Part shown: piece by piece, positions 43,095-51,141 of the stretch
Position numbering within the stretch: position 1 is the first letter of the stretch
Layout of the letters: every line of letters starts with the position of its first letter
Origin: Aquimonas voraii
Lineage (GTDB): Bacteria; Pseudomonadota; Gammaproteobacteria; Xanthomonadales; Xanthomonadaceae
DNA length: 64,000 nt
Direction of reading: 5' to 3'
NCBI RefSeq assembly: GCF_900101825.1
Contig: NZ_FNAG01000002.1
Coordinates: 62,001-126,000 of the forward strand
Made by a program: the position numbers and the translations under genes
The notes under the pieces: generated by a model
What the model was told of the DNA's origin: nothing
What the model saw: the letters and a program-made list of their open reading frames with translations, nothing else
Database searches by the model: none

Positions 43095-44167
43095 CGGCCA
43101 CGGCCCTCCCACTGCAGGGCGTCTGCGCGCTGGGCGGCGAGATCGGCGGGCAGCTCGGCGTAGAGGTAGTCGAACATGGCTTCCACCGGCTGGCTGCGGG
43201 TTTCGAGGTAGGCGTTGACCTCGACGTCGACCTCGGCGTCGCAGGCGCGCTTCCACTCGGCCTCCTGCGCGTCGTCCCACAGGCCCTTCGATGTGAGCCA
43301 GCTGCGCAGCCGCAGGAAGGGCTCGCGCGCCCAGCCGGCCTTCACTTCTTCCTCGCCGCGGTAGCGGCGCGCGTCGTCGGCGGTGGTGTGGTCGGACAGG
43401 CGGTAGGTGACCAGTTCCAGCACCGTTCCGCCTTCGCCGCTGCGGGCGCGTTCCAGCGCGCGGCGCATGGCCTCGAAGACGGCGATGACGTCGTTGCCGT
43501 CGACCTGCAGGCTGTAGAGGCCGCCGGCCAGGCCTTTCTGGGCCAAGGTCTGGGCGCCGGTCTGCGCCGAGCGCGGCACCGAGATCGCCCACTGGTTGTT
43601 GACGATGCACAGCACGAAGGGCAAGCCGTAGGCACCTGCCGAGTTGATCGCGGCATAGGTGTCGGACTTCGAGCTGCCGCCGTCGCCCACGCAGGCCACC
43701 GCCACGCGCGCTTCGCCGCGCAGCTTGAAGGCCAGCGCCGCACCGGCCGCATGCAGGCACTGGGTGCCGATCGGCACGCACCAGGGGTAGTCGTGCTTCG
43801 GCCCGGCGAAATCATTGCCGCGCTCGTCGCCGCCCCAGTACATCAGCACGTCGCGCGGGCGCACGCCGCGCATGAACTGCGCGCCGTACTCGCGATACGA
43901 GGGCGCGAACACGTCCTCGTGCCGCATGGCCGCGCCGATGCCGACATGCGCGGCCTCGTGGCCGAGGCAGCTGGCATAGGTGCCGAGCTTGCCGGTGCGC
44001 TGCAGGGCCACGGCCTTGGTGTCGAAGCTGCGCACGCGCAGCATCTGCTTGAACAGCTCCAGCACCGGCCGGCCGTCGCCGACAAAGTCCGGAAGCGGGG
44101 CCACCTCGCGTCCCTCGGGGTCGAGGAACTGCAGGTGTTCGATGGAAAACTGCGCGACGGTGCTCAT
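43091..44167 (-). CDS. 2-oxo acid dehydrogenase E1 component, alpha subunit
   Basis: A 358-residue thiamine diphosphate enzyme subunit: LFKQMLRVRSFDTKAVALQR, YASCLGHEAAHVGIGAAM, FAPSYREYGAQFMRGVRPRD, the ThDP motif VACVGDGGSSKSDTYAAIN ending in VLCIVNNQWAIS, and the loop TYRLSDHTTADDARRYRGEE. The pattern is nearer to BCKDH-type and Gram-positive-type PdhA than to the homodimeric AceE. First gene of the operon, transcribed away from the tryptophan dioxygenase gene. ATG 44167 begins MSTVAQFSIEHLQF; longer upstream frames would cross the promoter region and are rejected. Confidence 0.92.
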   Translation of the reverse strand: MSTVAQFSIEHLQFLDPEGREVAPLPDFVGDGRPVLELFKQMLRVRSFDTKAVALQRTGKLGTYASCLGHEAAHVGIGAAMRHEDVFAPSYREYGAQFMRGVRPRDVLMYWGGDERGNDFAGPKHDYPWCVPIGTQCLHAAGAALAFKLRGEARVAVACVGDGGSSKSDTYAAINSAGAYGLPFVLCIVNNQWAISVPRSAQTGAQTLAQKGLAGGLYSLQVDGNDVIAVFEAMRRALERARSGEGGTVLELVTYRLSDHTTADDARRYRGEEEVKAGWAREPFLRLRSWLTSKGLWDDAQEAEWKRACDAEVDVEVNAYLETRSQPVEAMFDYLYAELPADLAAQRADALQWEGRGR

Positions 44168-44402
44168 GCGCGTGCGGCGTCCATGCAGGGGCGAAAGAAG
44201 TTGCACAGGAAACGATTTTGCTGCGCCGCGGGCAAGGTGCACTGCCGCAAAACGCTGCGGAACGGTCGCTTCACGCAAGCCTGACGCGCGATTCCGCCAG
44301 CTTTGCGCAAGAACCTTCGTCTGCGGCAGGGGCGCGCCCTGAGGTATGGTTGCGCCCCTTGGTGCGCCACGGCAGGCGCAGCCGCGGCCGGGGAGGCCCG
44401 AC
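44168..44402. promoter_or_regulatory. Divergent promoter region, E1alpha operon and tryptophan dioxygenase
   Basis: 235 bp. Near the dioxygenase side there is an inverted repeat AGGGGCGCGCC ... TGCGCCCCTT (about 44330-44362) that could be an operator, and GGGGAGG 6-8 nt before TTG 44403. No convincing -35/-10 pair. Confidence 0.35.
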
Positions 44403-45257
44403 TTGAGCACCGACACGAACCAGCGCGCGCTGGAGGCGGGGATCACCCGCGACCTGAAGGATCGCCTCAGCTACGGCGGCTACCTGCAGCTCGATACCCT
44501 GCTGTCGGCGCAGCAGCCGGTGTCGCAGGCCGGCAACCACGACGAGCTGCTGTTCATCATCCAGCACCAGGTGTCCGAGCTGTGGATGAAGCTGATCATC
44601 CACGAGCTGCGTCTCGCCATTGCCCATCTGCAGCGTGACGAACTGGGCCCGGTGCAGAAGATCCTGGCGCGGGTCAAACAGGTGCAGCGCCAGCTGTTCG
44701 AGCAGTGGTCGGTGCTGGAGACGCTCACCCCTTCGGAGTACCTGGGCTTCCGCGACGACCTGGGCCCCTCCTCGGGCTTCCAGTCGCACCAGTACCGTCT
44801 GATCGAGTTCATGCTCGGCAACAAGAACGCCGAGATGCTCGACGTGTTCGAGCACGCGCCGGCGATTCGCGCCGAGCTTTCCGAAGCGCTCGCCGCACCC
44901 AGCCTCTACGACGAGTTCCTGCGCCATCTGGCGCGCTGCGGTCACGCGGTGCCGTCCTCCTGCGTGGAGCGCGACTTCCGCGAGACGCATACCCGCGAGC
45001 CGGGCCTCATCCCGGTGTTCAAACGCATCTACGAGGACACCGACACGCACTGGGCAGCCTATGCCCTGTGCGAGCAGCTGGTCGATGTCGAGGAGAGCTT
45101 CCAGCTCTGGCGCTTCCGCCACATGAAGACGGTGGAACGCATCATCGGCTACCGTCGCGGCACCGGCGGCAGCTCGGGCGTGGGCTTCCTGAAACAGGCC
45201 CTGGAGCTGACCTTCTTCCCTGAACTGCTGGATGTACGCACCGTGCTGGGGCGTTGA
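44403..45257 (+). CDS. kynA: Tryptophan 2,3-dioxygenase
   Basis: 284 residues. The catalytic His region [20 protein letters not shown] and the substrate-binding [11 protein letters not shown] near the N-terminus, [10 protein letters not shown]-like [38 protein letters not shown], and the proximal haem ligand in [20 protein letters not shown], then [19 protein letters not shown]. It opens tryptophan to N-formylkynurenine. A TTG start at 44403 is chosen: GGGGAGG ends six bases upstream, while ATG 44346 has no such site and would add 19 untypical residues. An AbgT-type transporter gene follows after 38 bp. Confidence 0.94.
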   Translation: MSTDTNQRALEAGITRDLKDRLSYGGYLQLDTLLSAQQPVSQAGNHDELLFIIQHQVSELWMKLIIHELRLAIAHLQRDELGPVQKILARVKQVQRQLFEQWSVLETLTPSEYLGFRDDLGPSSGFQSHQYRLIEFMLGNKNAEMLDVFEHAPAIRAELSEALAAPSLYDEFLRHLARCGHAVPSSCVERDFRETHTREPGLIPVFKRIYEDTDTHWAAYALCEQLVDVEESFQLWRFRHMKTVERIIGYRRGTGGSSGVGFLKQALELTFFPELLDVRTVLGR

Positions 45258-45295
45258 TCCGAACGCTTCCATTTGATTGACCCGAGGAGATCCGA

Positions 45296-46894
45296 ATGAC
45301 CCCAACCACTGGACTTCAAGCCCCGCGCGGGGCGCTTGCACGCGCGCTCGACGTCGTCGAACGCGTCGGCAACAAGCTGCCTGATCCGGCGGTGCTGTTC
45401 CTGCTGCTGATGTTCGTGGTGTGGGTGGTGAGCTGGTTGCTGTCGGGCGTGAGCTTCAGCGAGGTCGATCCGCGCAGCGGTCAGCCGATCGTGGTCAAGA
45501 GCCTGCTCGACGGCAGCGCCCTGACCAGCTTCATGGCGACCATGGTCAACACCTTCGTCACCTTCCATCCGCTGGGCGTGGTGCTGGTGGCGATGCTGGG
45601 CCTGGGCGTGGCCGAGCACACCGGCTTCATCAATGCCGGCCTGCGCAAGATCCTCGGCTTCACCCCGCGCATGCTGCTGACGCCGGTGCTGATCGCGGTC
45701 GGCGTGCTCAGCCATATCGCGGTGGATGCGGGCTACGTGCTGGTGATCCCGCTGGGCGCGGTGATCTTCTACGCCGCCGGCCGTCATCCGCTGGCCGGTA
45801 TCGCGGCCGCCTTCGCCGGCGTGTCGGGTGGCTTCTCGGCGACCTTCTTCGTGCCTTCGAGCCTCGATCCGCTGCTCGCCGGCATCACCCAGGTCGCGGC
45901 GCGCATCACCGATCCGACTGTCGAGATCAATCCGCTCAACAACTACATCTTCACCACGGCCTCGACCTTCCTGATCGTGCTGCTCGGCTGGTTCCTCACC
46001 GACAAGGTGATCGAGCCGCGCCTGCAGGCCACCAAGGTCGATGGCGACACCAGCCAGATGCCGACCATGGATGCGCTGCGTCCGGAAGAGAACCGTGGCC
46101 TTGGCGCCGCGCTGCTGGCGATGGCCATTGCGATCGGCCTGCTCGCGGTGACCCTGTTCATCGAGGGCACGCCGTGGGCGGCACCGGCCGACCAGGTGCC
46201 GGAGGGCAGCCATCCGCTGCTGGTGGGCGCCGCCCCGCTGATGCAGTCGATCGTCGCCCTGATCTTCGTGTTCTTCCTGATTCCCGGCATGGTCTACGGC
46301 TACGTGGCGGGCACGGTGAAGACCCATCGCGACATCATCGCCGGCATGAGCAAGGCCATGAGCGGCATGGGCTACTACATCGTCATGGCCTTCTTCTGCG
46401 CGCAGTTCATCTACGCCTTCGGCCAGTCGAACATCGGCGTGCTGCTGGCGGTGAAGGGCGCCAATGCGCTCAAGGCGATGGGCCTGCCGCTGGCCATGAC
46501 CCTGGTCGGCATCATCTTCCTCACCGCCTCGGTCAACCTGCTGGTCGGCTCGGCCTCGGCCAAGTGGGCGCTGATCGGCTCGATCATGGTGCCGATGCTG
46601 ATGGAGCTGGGCGTATCGCCCGACCTCACCCAGGCGGCCTATCGCGTCGGCGACAGCTCGACCAACATCATCACGCCGCTCTTGCCCTACTTCCCGTTGA
46701 TCGTGGTGTTCTGCCAGAAATACGTGAAGTCCTCGGGCATCGGCACGCTCGTCGCGCTGATGCTGCCGTACTCGATCAGCCTGCTGGTGGTGTGGACCTG
46801 CTTCCTGCTCGGCTTCTGGGCGCTCGACATCCCGCTGGGCATCGGCTCGACCTACGAGTACGTGGCTCCGGCGGCCGCGGGCTCCGCGCAGTAA
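45296..46894 (+). CDS. AbgT family transporter
   Basis: 532 residues with many hydrophobic spans, typical of the AbgT (p-aminobenzoyl-glutamate) family: LDVVERVGNKLPDPAVLFLL at the start, MATMVNTFVTFHPLGVVLVA, AAFAGVSGGFSATFFVPSSL and DPLLAGITQVAARI, MSGMGYYIVMAFFCAQFIYA, ASVNLLVGSASAKWALIGSI and RVGDSSTNIITPLLPYFPLI. These are the two helical-hairpin regions (SGGFSA/NLLVGSASAKW) of the fold. Family members move p-aminobenzoyl-glutamate or export sulfonamides. Because it is directly behind kynA, transport of a tryptophan-derived aromatic such as kynurenine or anthranilate is possible (inference). GAGGAG is about 7 nt before the ATG. Confidence 0.9.
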   Translation: MTPTTGLQAPRGALARALDVVERVGNKLPDPAVLFLLLMFVVWVVSWLLSGVSFSEVDPRSGQPIVVKSLLDGSALTSFMATMVNTFVTFHPLGVVLVAMLGLGVAEHTGFINAGLRKILGFTPRMLLTPVLIAVGVLSHIAVDAGYVLVIPLGAVIFYAAGRHPLAGIAAAFAGVSGGFSATFFVPSSLDPLLAGITQVAARITDPTVEINPLNNYIFTTASTFLIVLLGWFLTDKVIEPRLQATKVDGDTSQMPTMDALRPEENRGLGAALLAMAIAIGLLAVTLFIEGTPWAAPADQVPEGSHPLLVGAAPLMQSIVALIFVFFLIPGMVYGYVAGTVKTHRDIIAGMSKAMSGMGYYIVMAFFCAQFIYAFGQSNIGVLLAVKGANALKAMGLPLAMTLVGIIFLTASVNLLVGSASAKWALIGSIMVPMLMELGVSPDLTQAAYRVGDSSTNIITPLLPYFPLIVVFCQKYVKSSGIGTLVALMLPYSISLLVVWTCFLLGFWALDIPLGIGSTYEYVAPAAAGSAQ

Positions 46895-46921
46895 GCGCGG
46901 CCTTCATCCCTAATCCAGCGC

Positions 46922-47587
46922 ATGACCGCCCCCACGCTGCCGACGTTCTTCCACGTCGCGGCGTGGGGGCTGTCGTTTCTGGCGCTGGCGCTGGCCGCGC
47001 GCCAGCTGCCCTGGTTCAAGCTGCGCGGCGACAGCGAGGCCCAGCACGTGCTGTTCGCCGCGATCCTCGCGGTCTGCGTGCTGCGCTTCGCGGTGTTCGA
47101 CCGCATCCCCGGCCTGCACCTGCACTTCCTCGGCGCTGGCATCGTCTGCCTGATGTTCGGCACCGCGTTTGCCCTGTGGGTGATGGGATTGGCCTCGCTG
47201 GCCGCGGCGCTGACGCCTGCCGGGGTGTGGCTGGGCCTCGGCCCGGACTTCCTCGCCTGCGGGCTGATCCCGGTGCTGTGCCTGCACTTCGTGCGCGCGC
47301 AGGTCGAGCGGCGCTTCGCCGGCAACCCCTTCGTCTACGTCTTCCTGATCGCCTTCTTCGGCGCGGGTGCGGCCGTGCTGCTCGGGCAGTTGTTCAAGGC
47401 TGCGGTCACAGCGGCGCTGGTGGAAGGCGCGGCGCGCGATGCGGCGATGGGGTATGTCGTCTCGGCGCCGCTGATGGTGTTCGGCGAGGCCTTCCTCACC
47501 GGCGGTGCGCTGGCCCTGATGGTGGCCTACCGACCGCAATGGGTGGCCAGCTTCGAGGACGCGCGCTGGCTGCAGAAGCCCGACTGA
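46922..47587 (+). CDS. CbiM-like membrane protein (ECF-type permease relative)
   Basis: A 221-residue membrane protein with about six spans. HLHFLGAGIVCLMFGTAFAL with LWVMGLASLAAALT is the PF01891 CbiM-like signature (His-rich first motif and gas-like spacing), and LIPVLCLHFVRAQVERRF and PLMVFGEAFLTGGALALMVA match the family's later helices. CbiM proteins carry cobalt or nickel in ECF transporters, but the freestanding proteobacterial members have no adjacent ATPase and their cargo is not known. None is adjacent here. It follows the AbgT gene by 27 bp and may share its transcript. Confidence 0.75.
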   Translation: MTAPTLPTFFHVAAWGLSFLALALAARQLPWFKLRGDSEAQHVLFAAILAVCVLRFAVFDRIPGLHLHFLGAGIVCLMFGTAFALWVMGLASLAAALTPAGVWLGLGPDFLACGLIPVLCLHFVRAQVERRFAGNPFVYVFLIAFFGAGAAVLLGQLFKAAVTAALVEGAARDAAMGYVVSAPLMVFGEAFLTGGALALMVAYRPQWVASFEDARWLQKPD

Positions 47588-47772
47588 GGCACCCCGCTGT
47601 CAAGGTTTGACGGCGACTGCATGCGGCGCTCACCATGCGCCGGCTTTGGTGCCGGCGTAGACCGGCCCATGCATACGGCGCGCGGGGGCGCGACGGGTTC
47701 GGCTGGCGGAGTCTGCCAGCGGTTCCGGGGGTGGCCGCCGCGTCGCGAAGTCTCACTACAGGGAGAACATGG

Positions 47773-49287
47773 ATGAGCGCTGCGTCTGACAAGGCGAATG
47801 GTTTCGTGCCGCCGCCGCCGGGCGAGTTCCTAGGGCACCCGAATGCCCTCTGGAACCTGTTCGGCACCGAATTCTGGGAACGCTTCATGTACTACGGCAT
47901 GCGCGCCATGCTGGCGGTGCATGTCGCGGCCGCCTTCTTCGCGCACCTGGGTGACGGCGCGCGCGCGCAGGCCAGCCTGACCTACGGCGGCTTCACCGCG
48001 CTCGTCTACATGACCGGCATCCTGGGCGGCTTCGTCGCCGACCGCATCCTTGGCTACCAGCGTTCGATCATGCTGGGCGGCGCGATGATGGCCGTTGGCA
48101 GCTACATGCTGATGGCGCCCGACCTCACCACCTTCGTGCTCGGTCTCGCCGTGATCGTGGTCGGCAACGGCCTGTTCAAGCCGAACATCTCGACCATGGT
48201 CGGCAAGCTCTACGCGCCGGGCGATGCGCGCTGCGATTCGGGCTTCACCATCTTCTACATGGGCATCAATGCCGGCGCGCTGGTGGCGCCGATCGTCTGC
48301 GCCTCGCTGATCGGCCAGAAGTTCGGCTACCGCTGGGGCTTCTTCGCCGCCGGCACCGGCATGATCCTCGGCCTGATGATGTTCCAGCTGCTGAAGTCGT
48401 GGCTGGGCCATGTCGGCACCGCACCGGCCGGCAAAGAGGGTGCGAAGCCGGTCGTGCAGGTGCTGCTGGCGGCCATCGTGCTGGTGGTGCCGGTCTACTT
48501 CCTGCTGAGCCAGAGCGAGATCCTGGGCGGCCTGCTGATCGCGCTGATGCTGGGGCTGTCGGCCTACTTCGTGATCAGCGGCGTGCGCAGCGGCAGCAAG
48601 CAGCAGCTGCACCGCTACATCGCCATGCTGATCCTGTTCGCGGCCAACATCCTGTTCTGGGCCCTGTTCGAGCAGGCCGGCTCCTCGCTGAACTTCCTGG
48701 CCCAGGATTTCGTTCGCATGCCGGACGTATCGATCTTCGGCTGGACGCCGACCTTCGAGATCTTCCAGTCCGTCAACCCGATTTTCATCATCCTGCTCGC
48801 GCCCTTCTTCGCCGCGATGTGGGTCAAGCTCGACCGCGCCGACTGGAATCCGTCCATCCCGCGCAAGTTCGCCTACGGCCTGGCCGGTGCGGCGATCGGT
48901 TTCTACGTGCTGGTGTTCGCCATCCAGAACTTCGTCGGTGAGGACGGCAAGATCAGCTGGATCTGGCTGACCTTGACCTACCTCATCCACACCATGGGCG
49001 AGCTCTGTGTGTCGCCGATCGGCCTGGCCATGGTGACCAAGCTGGCCCTGCCGAAGGAGACCGGCCTCGCCATGGGCGGCTGGTTCCTGTCGATTGCGAT
49101 GGCCAACTACGTGGCCGGCCGCATCGCCGCGATCGCCTCGGGTGGCACCGGCGGCGAAGAGGCCGCCAGCTCGCTGCTGCAGTACGGCGCCACCTTCAAC
49201 CAGCTGTTCCTGATCGGCATCGGCATCGCTGTGCTGTTCTTCCTCGCCGCGCCTCTGATCAACCGCCTGATGCACGGCGTGAAGTAA
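47773..49287 (+). CDS. POT/PTR2 family proton-dependent peptide transporter
   Basis: 504 residues with about 14 membrane spans. Diagnostic are the proton-coupling GTEFWERFMYYGMRAMLAV (ExxERFxYY, about residues 33-51), NGLFKPNISTMVGKLY and the second signature GFTIFYMGINAGALVAPIVC. Further spans run to LFLIGIGIAVLFFLAAPLIN. It imports di- and tripeptides with protons. GGGAG stands 7 nt before ATG 47773; ATG 47769 is in another frame. The bases 47588-47772 contain no gene. A strong hairpin follows the stop. Confidence 0.93.
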   Translation: MSAASDKANGFVPPPPGEFLGHPNALWNLFGTEFWERFMYYGMRAMLAVHVAAAFFAHLGDGARAQASLTYGGFTALVYMTGILGGFVADRILGYQRSIMLGGAMMAVGSYMLMAPDLTTFVLGLAVIVVGNGLFKPNISTMVGKLYAPGDARCDSGFTIFYMGINAGALVAPIVCASLIGQKFGYRWGFFAAGTGMILGLMMFQLLKSWLGHVGTAPAGKEGAKPVVQVLLAAIVLVVPVYFLLSQSEILGGLLIALMLGLSAYFVISGVRSGSKQQLHRYIAMLILFAANILFWALFEQAGSSLNFLAQDFVRMPDVSIFGWTPTFEIFQSVNPIFIILLAPFFAAMWVKLDRADWNPSIPRKFAYGLAGAAIGFYVLVFAIQNFVGEDGKISWIWLTLTYLIHTMGELCVSPIGLAMVTKLALPKETGLAMGGWFLSIAMANYVAGRIAAIASGGTGGEEAASSLLQYGATFNQLFLIGIGIAVLFFLAAPLINRLMHGVK

Positions 49288-49307
49288 GTCGCGCATCGCG
49301 TCAATCC

Positions 49308-49336
49308 GCAAAGGGCGCCCGCGTGGCGCCCTTTGC
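49308..49336 (+). terminator. Strong hairpin after the peptide transporter gene
   Basis: Perfect twelve-base arms GCAAAGGGCGCC / GGCGCCCTTTGC with loop CGCGT, 21 bp after the stop. The A-run at the base of the arm resembles an intrinsic terminator that could also work on the opposite strand. Confidence 0.75.
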
Positions 49337-49417
49337 ATGTGCGCAGCCGGGCCTTCCTGCAGGTTCGCGGCGCGCGTCCGGCGCGTAGGCTGCCGCCATC
49401 ACCGTGGGGGAACACGC

Positions 49418-50905
49418 ATGACCGCAAGCACGCCGCTGCTCGTCACCTTTGCCGCCTACCTGCTGCTGATGGTCGGCATCGGGCTGTGGGCCTATCGCCG
49501 CACGCACAGCCTGGACGACTACATCCTCGGCGGGCGCTCGCTGGGCAGCTATGTCACCGCACTGGCGGCGGGCGCATCGGACATGAGCGGCTGGCTGATG
49601 ATGGGCCTGCCGGGCGCGCTCTACCTCACCGGCGTGTCCGAGGCCTGGATCGCGATCGGCCTGATCGTCGGCGCCTGGTGCAACTGGAAGTACGTGGCCG
49701 GGCCGCTGCGCGTCTACACCGAGCGCACGCGCAATGCGCTGACCCTGCCGGACTACTTCACCCACCGCTTCGAGGATTCGCGGCGCGTGCTGCGCGTGTT
49801 GTCGGCGCTGGTGATCCTGGTGTTCTTCGCCATCTACTGCGCCTCCGGTGTGGTCGCCGGCGCGCGCCTGTTCGAGAGCATGTTCGGCCTGCCGTACGCG
49901 CAGGCGCTGTGGTGGGGCGCGGCCGTCACCATCGCCTACACCCTCGTCGGCGGCTTCCTCGCGGTGAGCTGGACCGATACCGTGCAGGCGACCCTGATGA
50001 TCTTCGCCCTGCTGCTGGTGCCAAGCGTGGTGATCGTCAGCAGCGGCGGGATCGGCGACTCGCTGGCCCTGATCGAACAGCTCGACCCCAAGCGCCTCGA
50101 ATGGATCGGTGCCGGCGGCCTCGTCGCCGTGGTCTCGACCCTCGCCTGGGGCCTCGGCTACTTCGGCCAGCCACACATTCTGTCGCGCTTCATGGCGGCT
50201 GACAGCCTCGCCACCATTCCGCGCGCGCGCCGCATCGGCATGGTGTGGATGGTGCTGTGCCTGTTCGGCGCGATGGCCACCGGCGGGTTCGGCATCGCCT
50301 GGTTCGCCGCGCATCCCGAGCAGGCGGCGGCGGTCAACGCCAACCCCGAGCGGGTGTTCATCGTGCTGGCCGAGCGGCTGTTCAACCCGTGGATCGCCGG
50401 CGTGCTGCTCTCGGCCATCCTCGCCGCGATCATGAGCACGCTCTCGGCCCAGCTGCTGGTCTGCTCCAGCGCGCTGACCGAGGACTTCTACCGCGGCCTG
50501 CTGCGGCCGCACGCCGGCCAGCGCGAACTGGTCTGGGTGGGTCGCCTCACCGTGTTGATCGTCGCGCTGCTGGCGCTGTGGATCGCGCGTGATCCGGCCA
50601 GTCGCGTGCTCGGTCTCGTCGCTTACGCCTGGGCTGGCTTCGGCGCGGCTTTCGGCCCGGTCGTGCTGATCTCGCTGTACTGGCAGCGCATGAACTTCGC
50701 CGGCGCGCTGGCCGGCATGCTCGGCGGCGCGCTCACCGTGGTGCTGTGGAAACAGACCGGCAGCGCCCTCTACGAGATGGTGCCCGGCGTGATCGTCTCG
50801 ACCGTGCTGGTCTACGTGGTCAGCCTGCTCACCGCCGCGCCCTCGCAGGCGGTGCAGGCGATCCACCAGCAGGTGCGGCAGACCCTGCGCGAGCAGGGCT
50901 GCTGA
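49418..50905 (+). CDS. putP: Sodium:solute symporter, PutP-like (sodium/proline)
   Basis: 495 residues of the SSF family, about 13 spans. It begins [20 protein letters not shown], has [20 protein letters not shown] and [20 protein letters not shown] (the Na+ site of PutP), [32 protein letters not shown], the SSF signature [16 protein letters not shown], and [20 protein letters not shown]. These match PutP more closely than other SSF branches. It takes up L-proline with Na+. GGGGGAA lies about 7 nt before ATG 49418. No putA is adjacent. Confidence 0.9.
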   Translation: MTASTPLLVTFAAYLLLMVGIGLWAYRRTHSLDDYILGGRSLGSYVTALAAGASDMSGWLMMGLPGALYLTGVSEAWIAIGLIVGAWCNWKYVAGPLRVYTERTRNALTLPDYFTHRFEDSRRVLRVLSALVILVFFAIYCASGVVAGARLFESMFGLPYAQALWWGAAVTIAYTLVGGFLAVSWTDTVQATLMIFALLLVPSVVIVSSGGIGDSLALIEQLDPKRLEWIGAGGLVAVVSTLAWGLGYFGQPHILSRFMAADSLATIPRARRIGMVWMVLCLFGAMATGGFGIAWFAAHPEQAAAVNANPERVFIVLAERLFNPWIAGVLLSAILAAIMSTLSAQLLVCSSALTEDFYRGLLRPHAGQRELVWVGRLTVLIVALLALWIARDPASRVLGLVAYAWAGFGAAFGPVVLISLYWQRMNFAGALAGMLGGALTVVLWKQTGSALYEMVPGVIVSTVLVYVVSLLTAAPSQAVQAIHQQVRQTLREQGC

Positions 50906-51141
50906 GGCGGGACTGGCGTCCGTCCGTCGACGCCACCCCCGGCGAATCGCCGAGTCTGTCCGTCGCGCACGGCCAGGAAGCCTGTCAGGAAAACGTCACA
51001 TCTCCGTGCAGCGAAGCGTTTGCCACTTGGCACGCGAGCGGGTCTCGGCCGCGATGGCCGGGTGGGTATCGGCATGGGTTATGCATCCCGGTGCCAGGGC
51101 CGGTGCAGGGGCGTCGGCCGAAATCGCACGTCGAGGGATAC

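Noticed and set aside
43095-43781. Upstream extension of E1beta into the E1alpha gene
   Set aside because: The extra 229 residues are Arg-rich out-of-frame E1alpha sequence; ATG 43094 with the ATGA overlap is the natural start.
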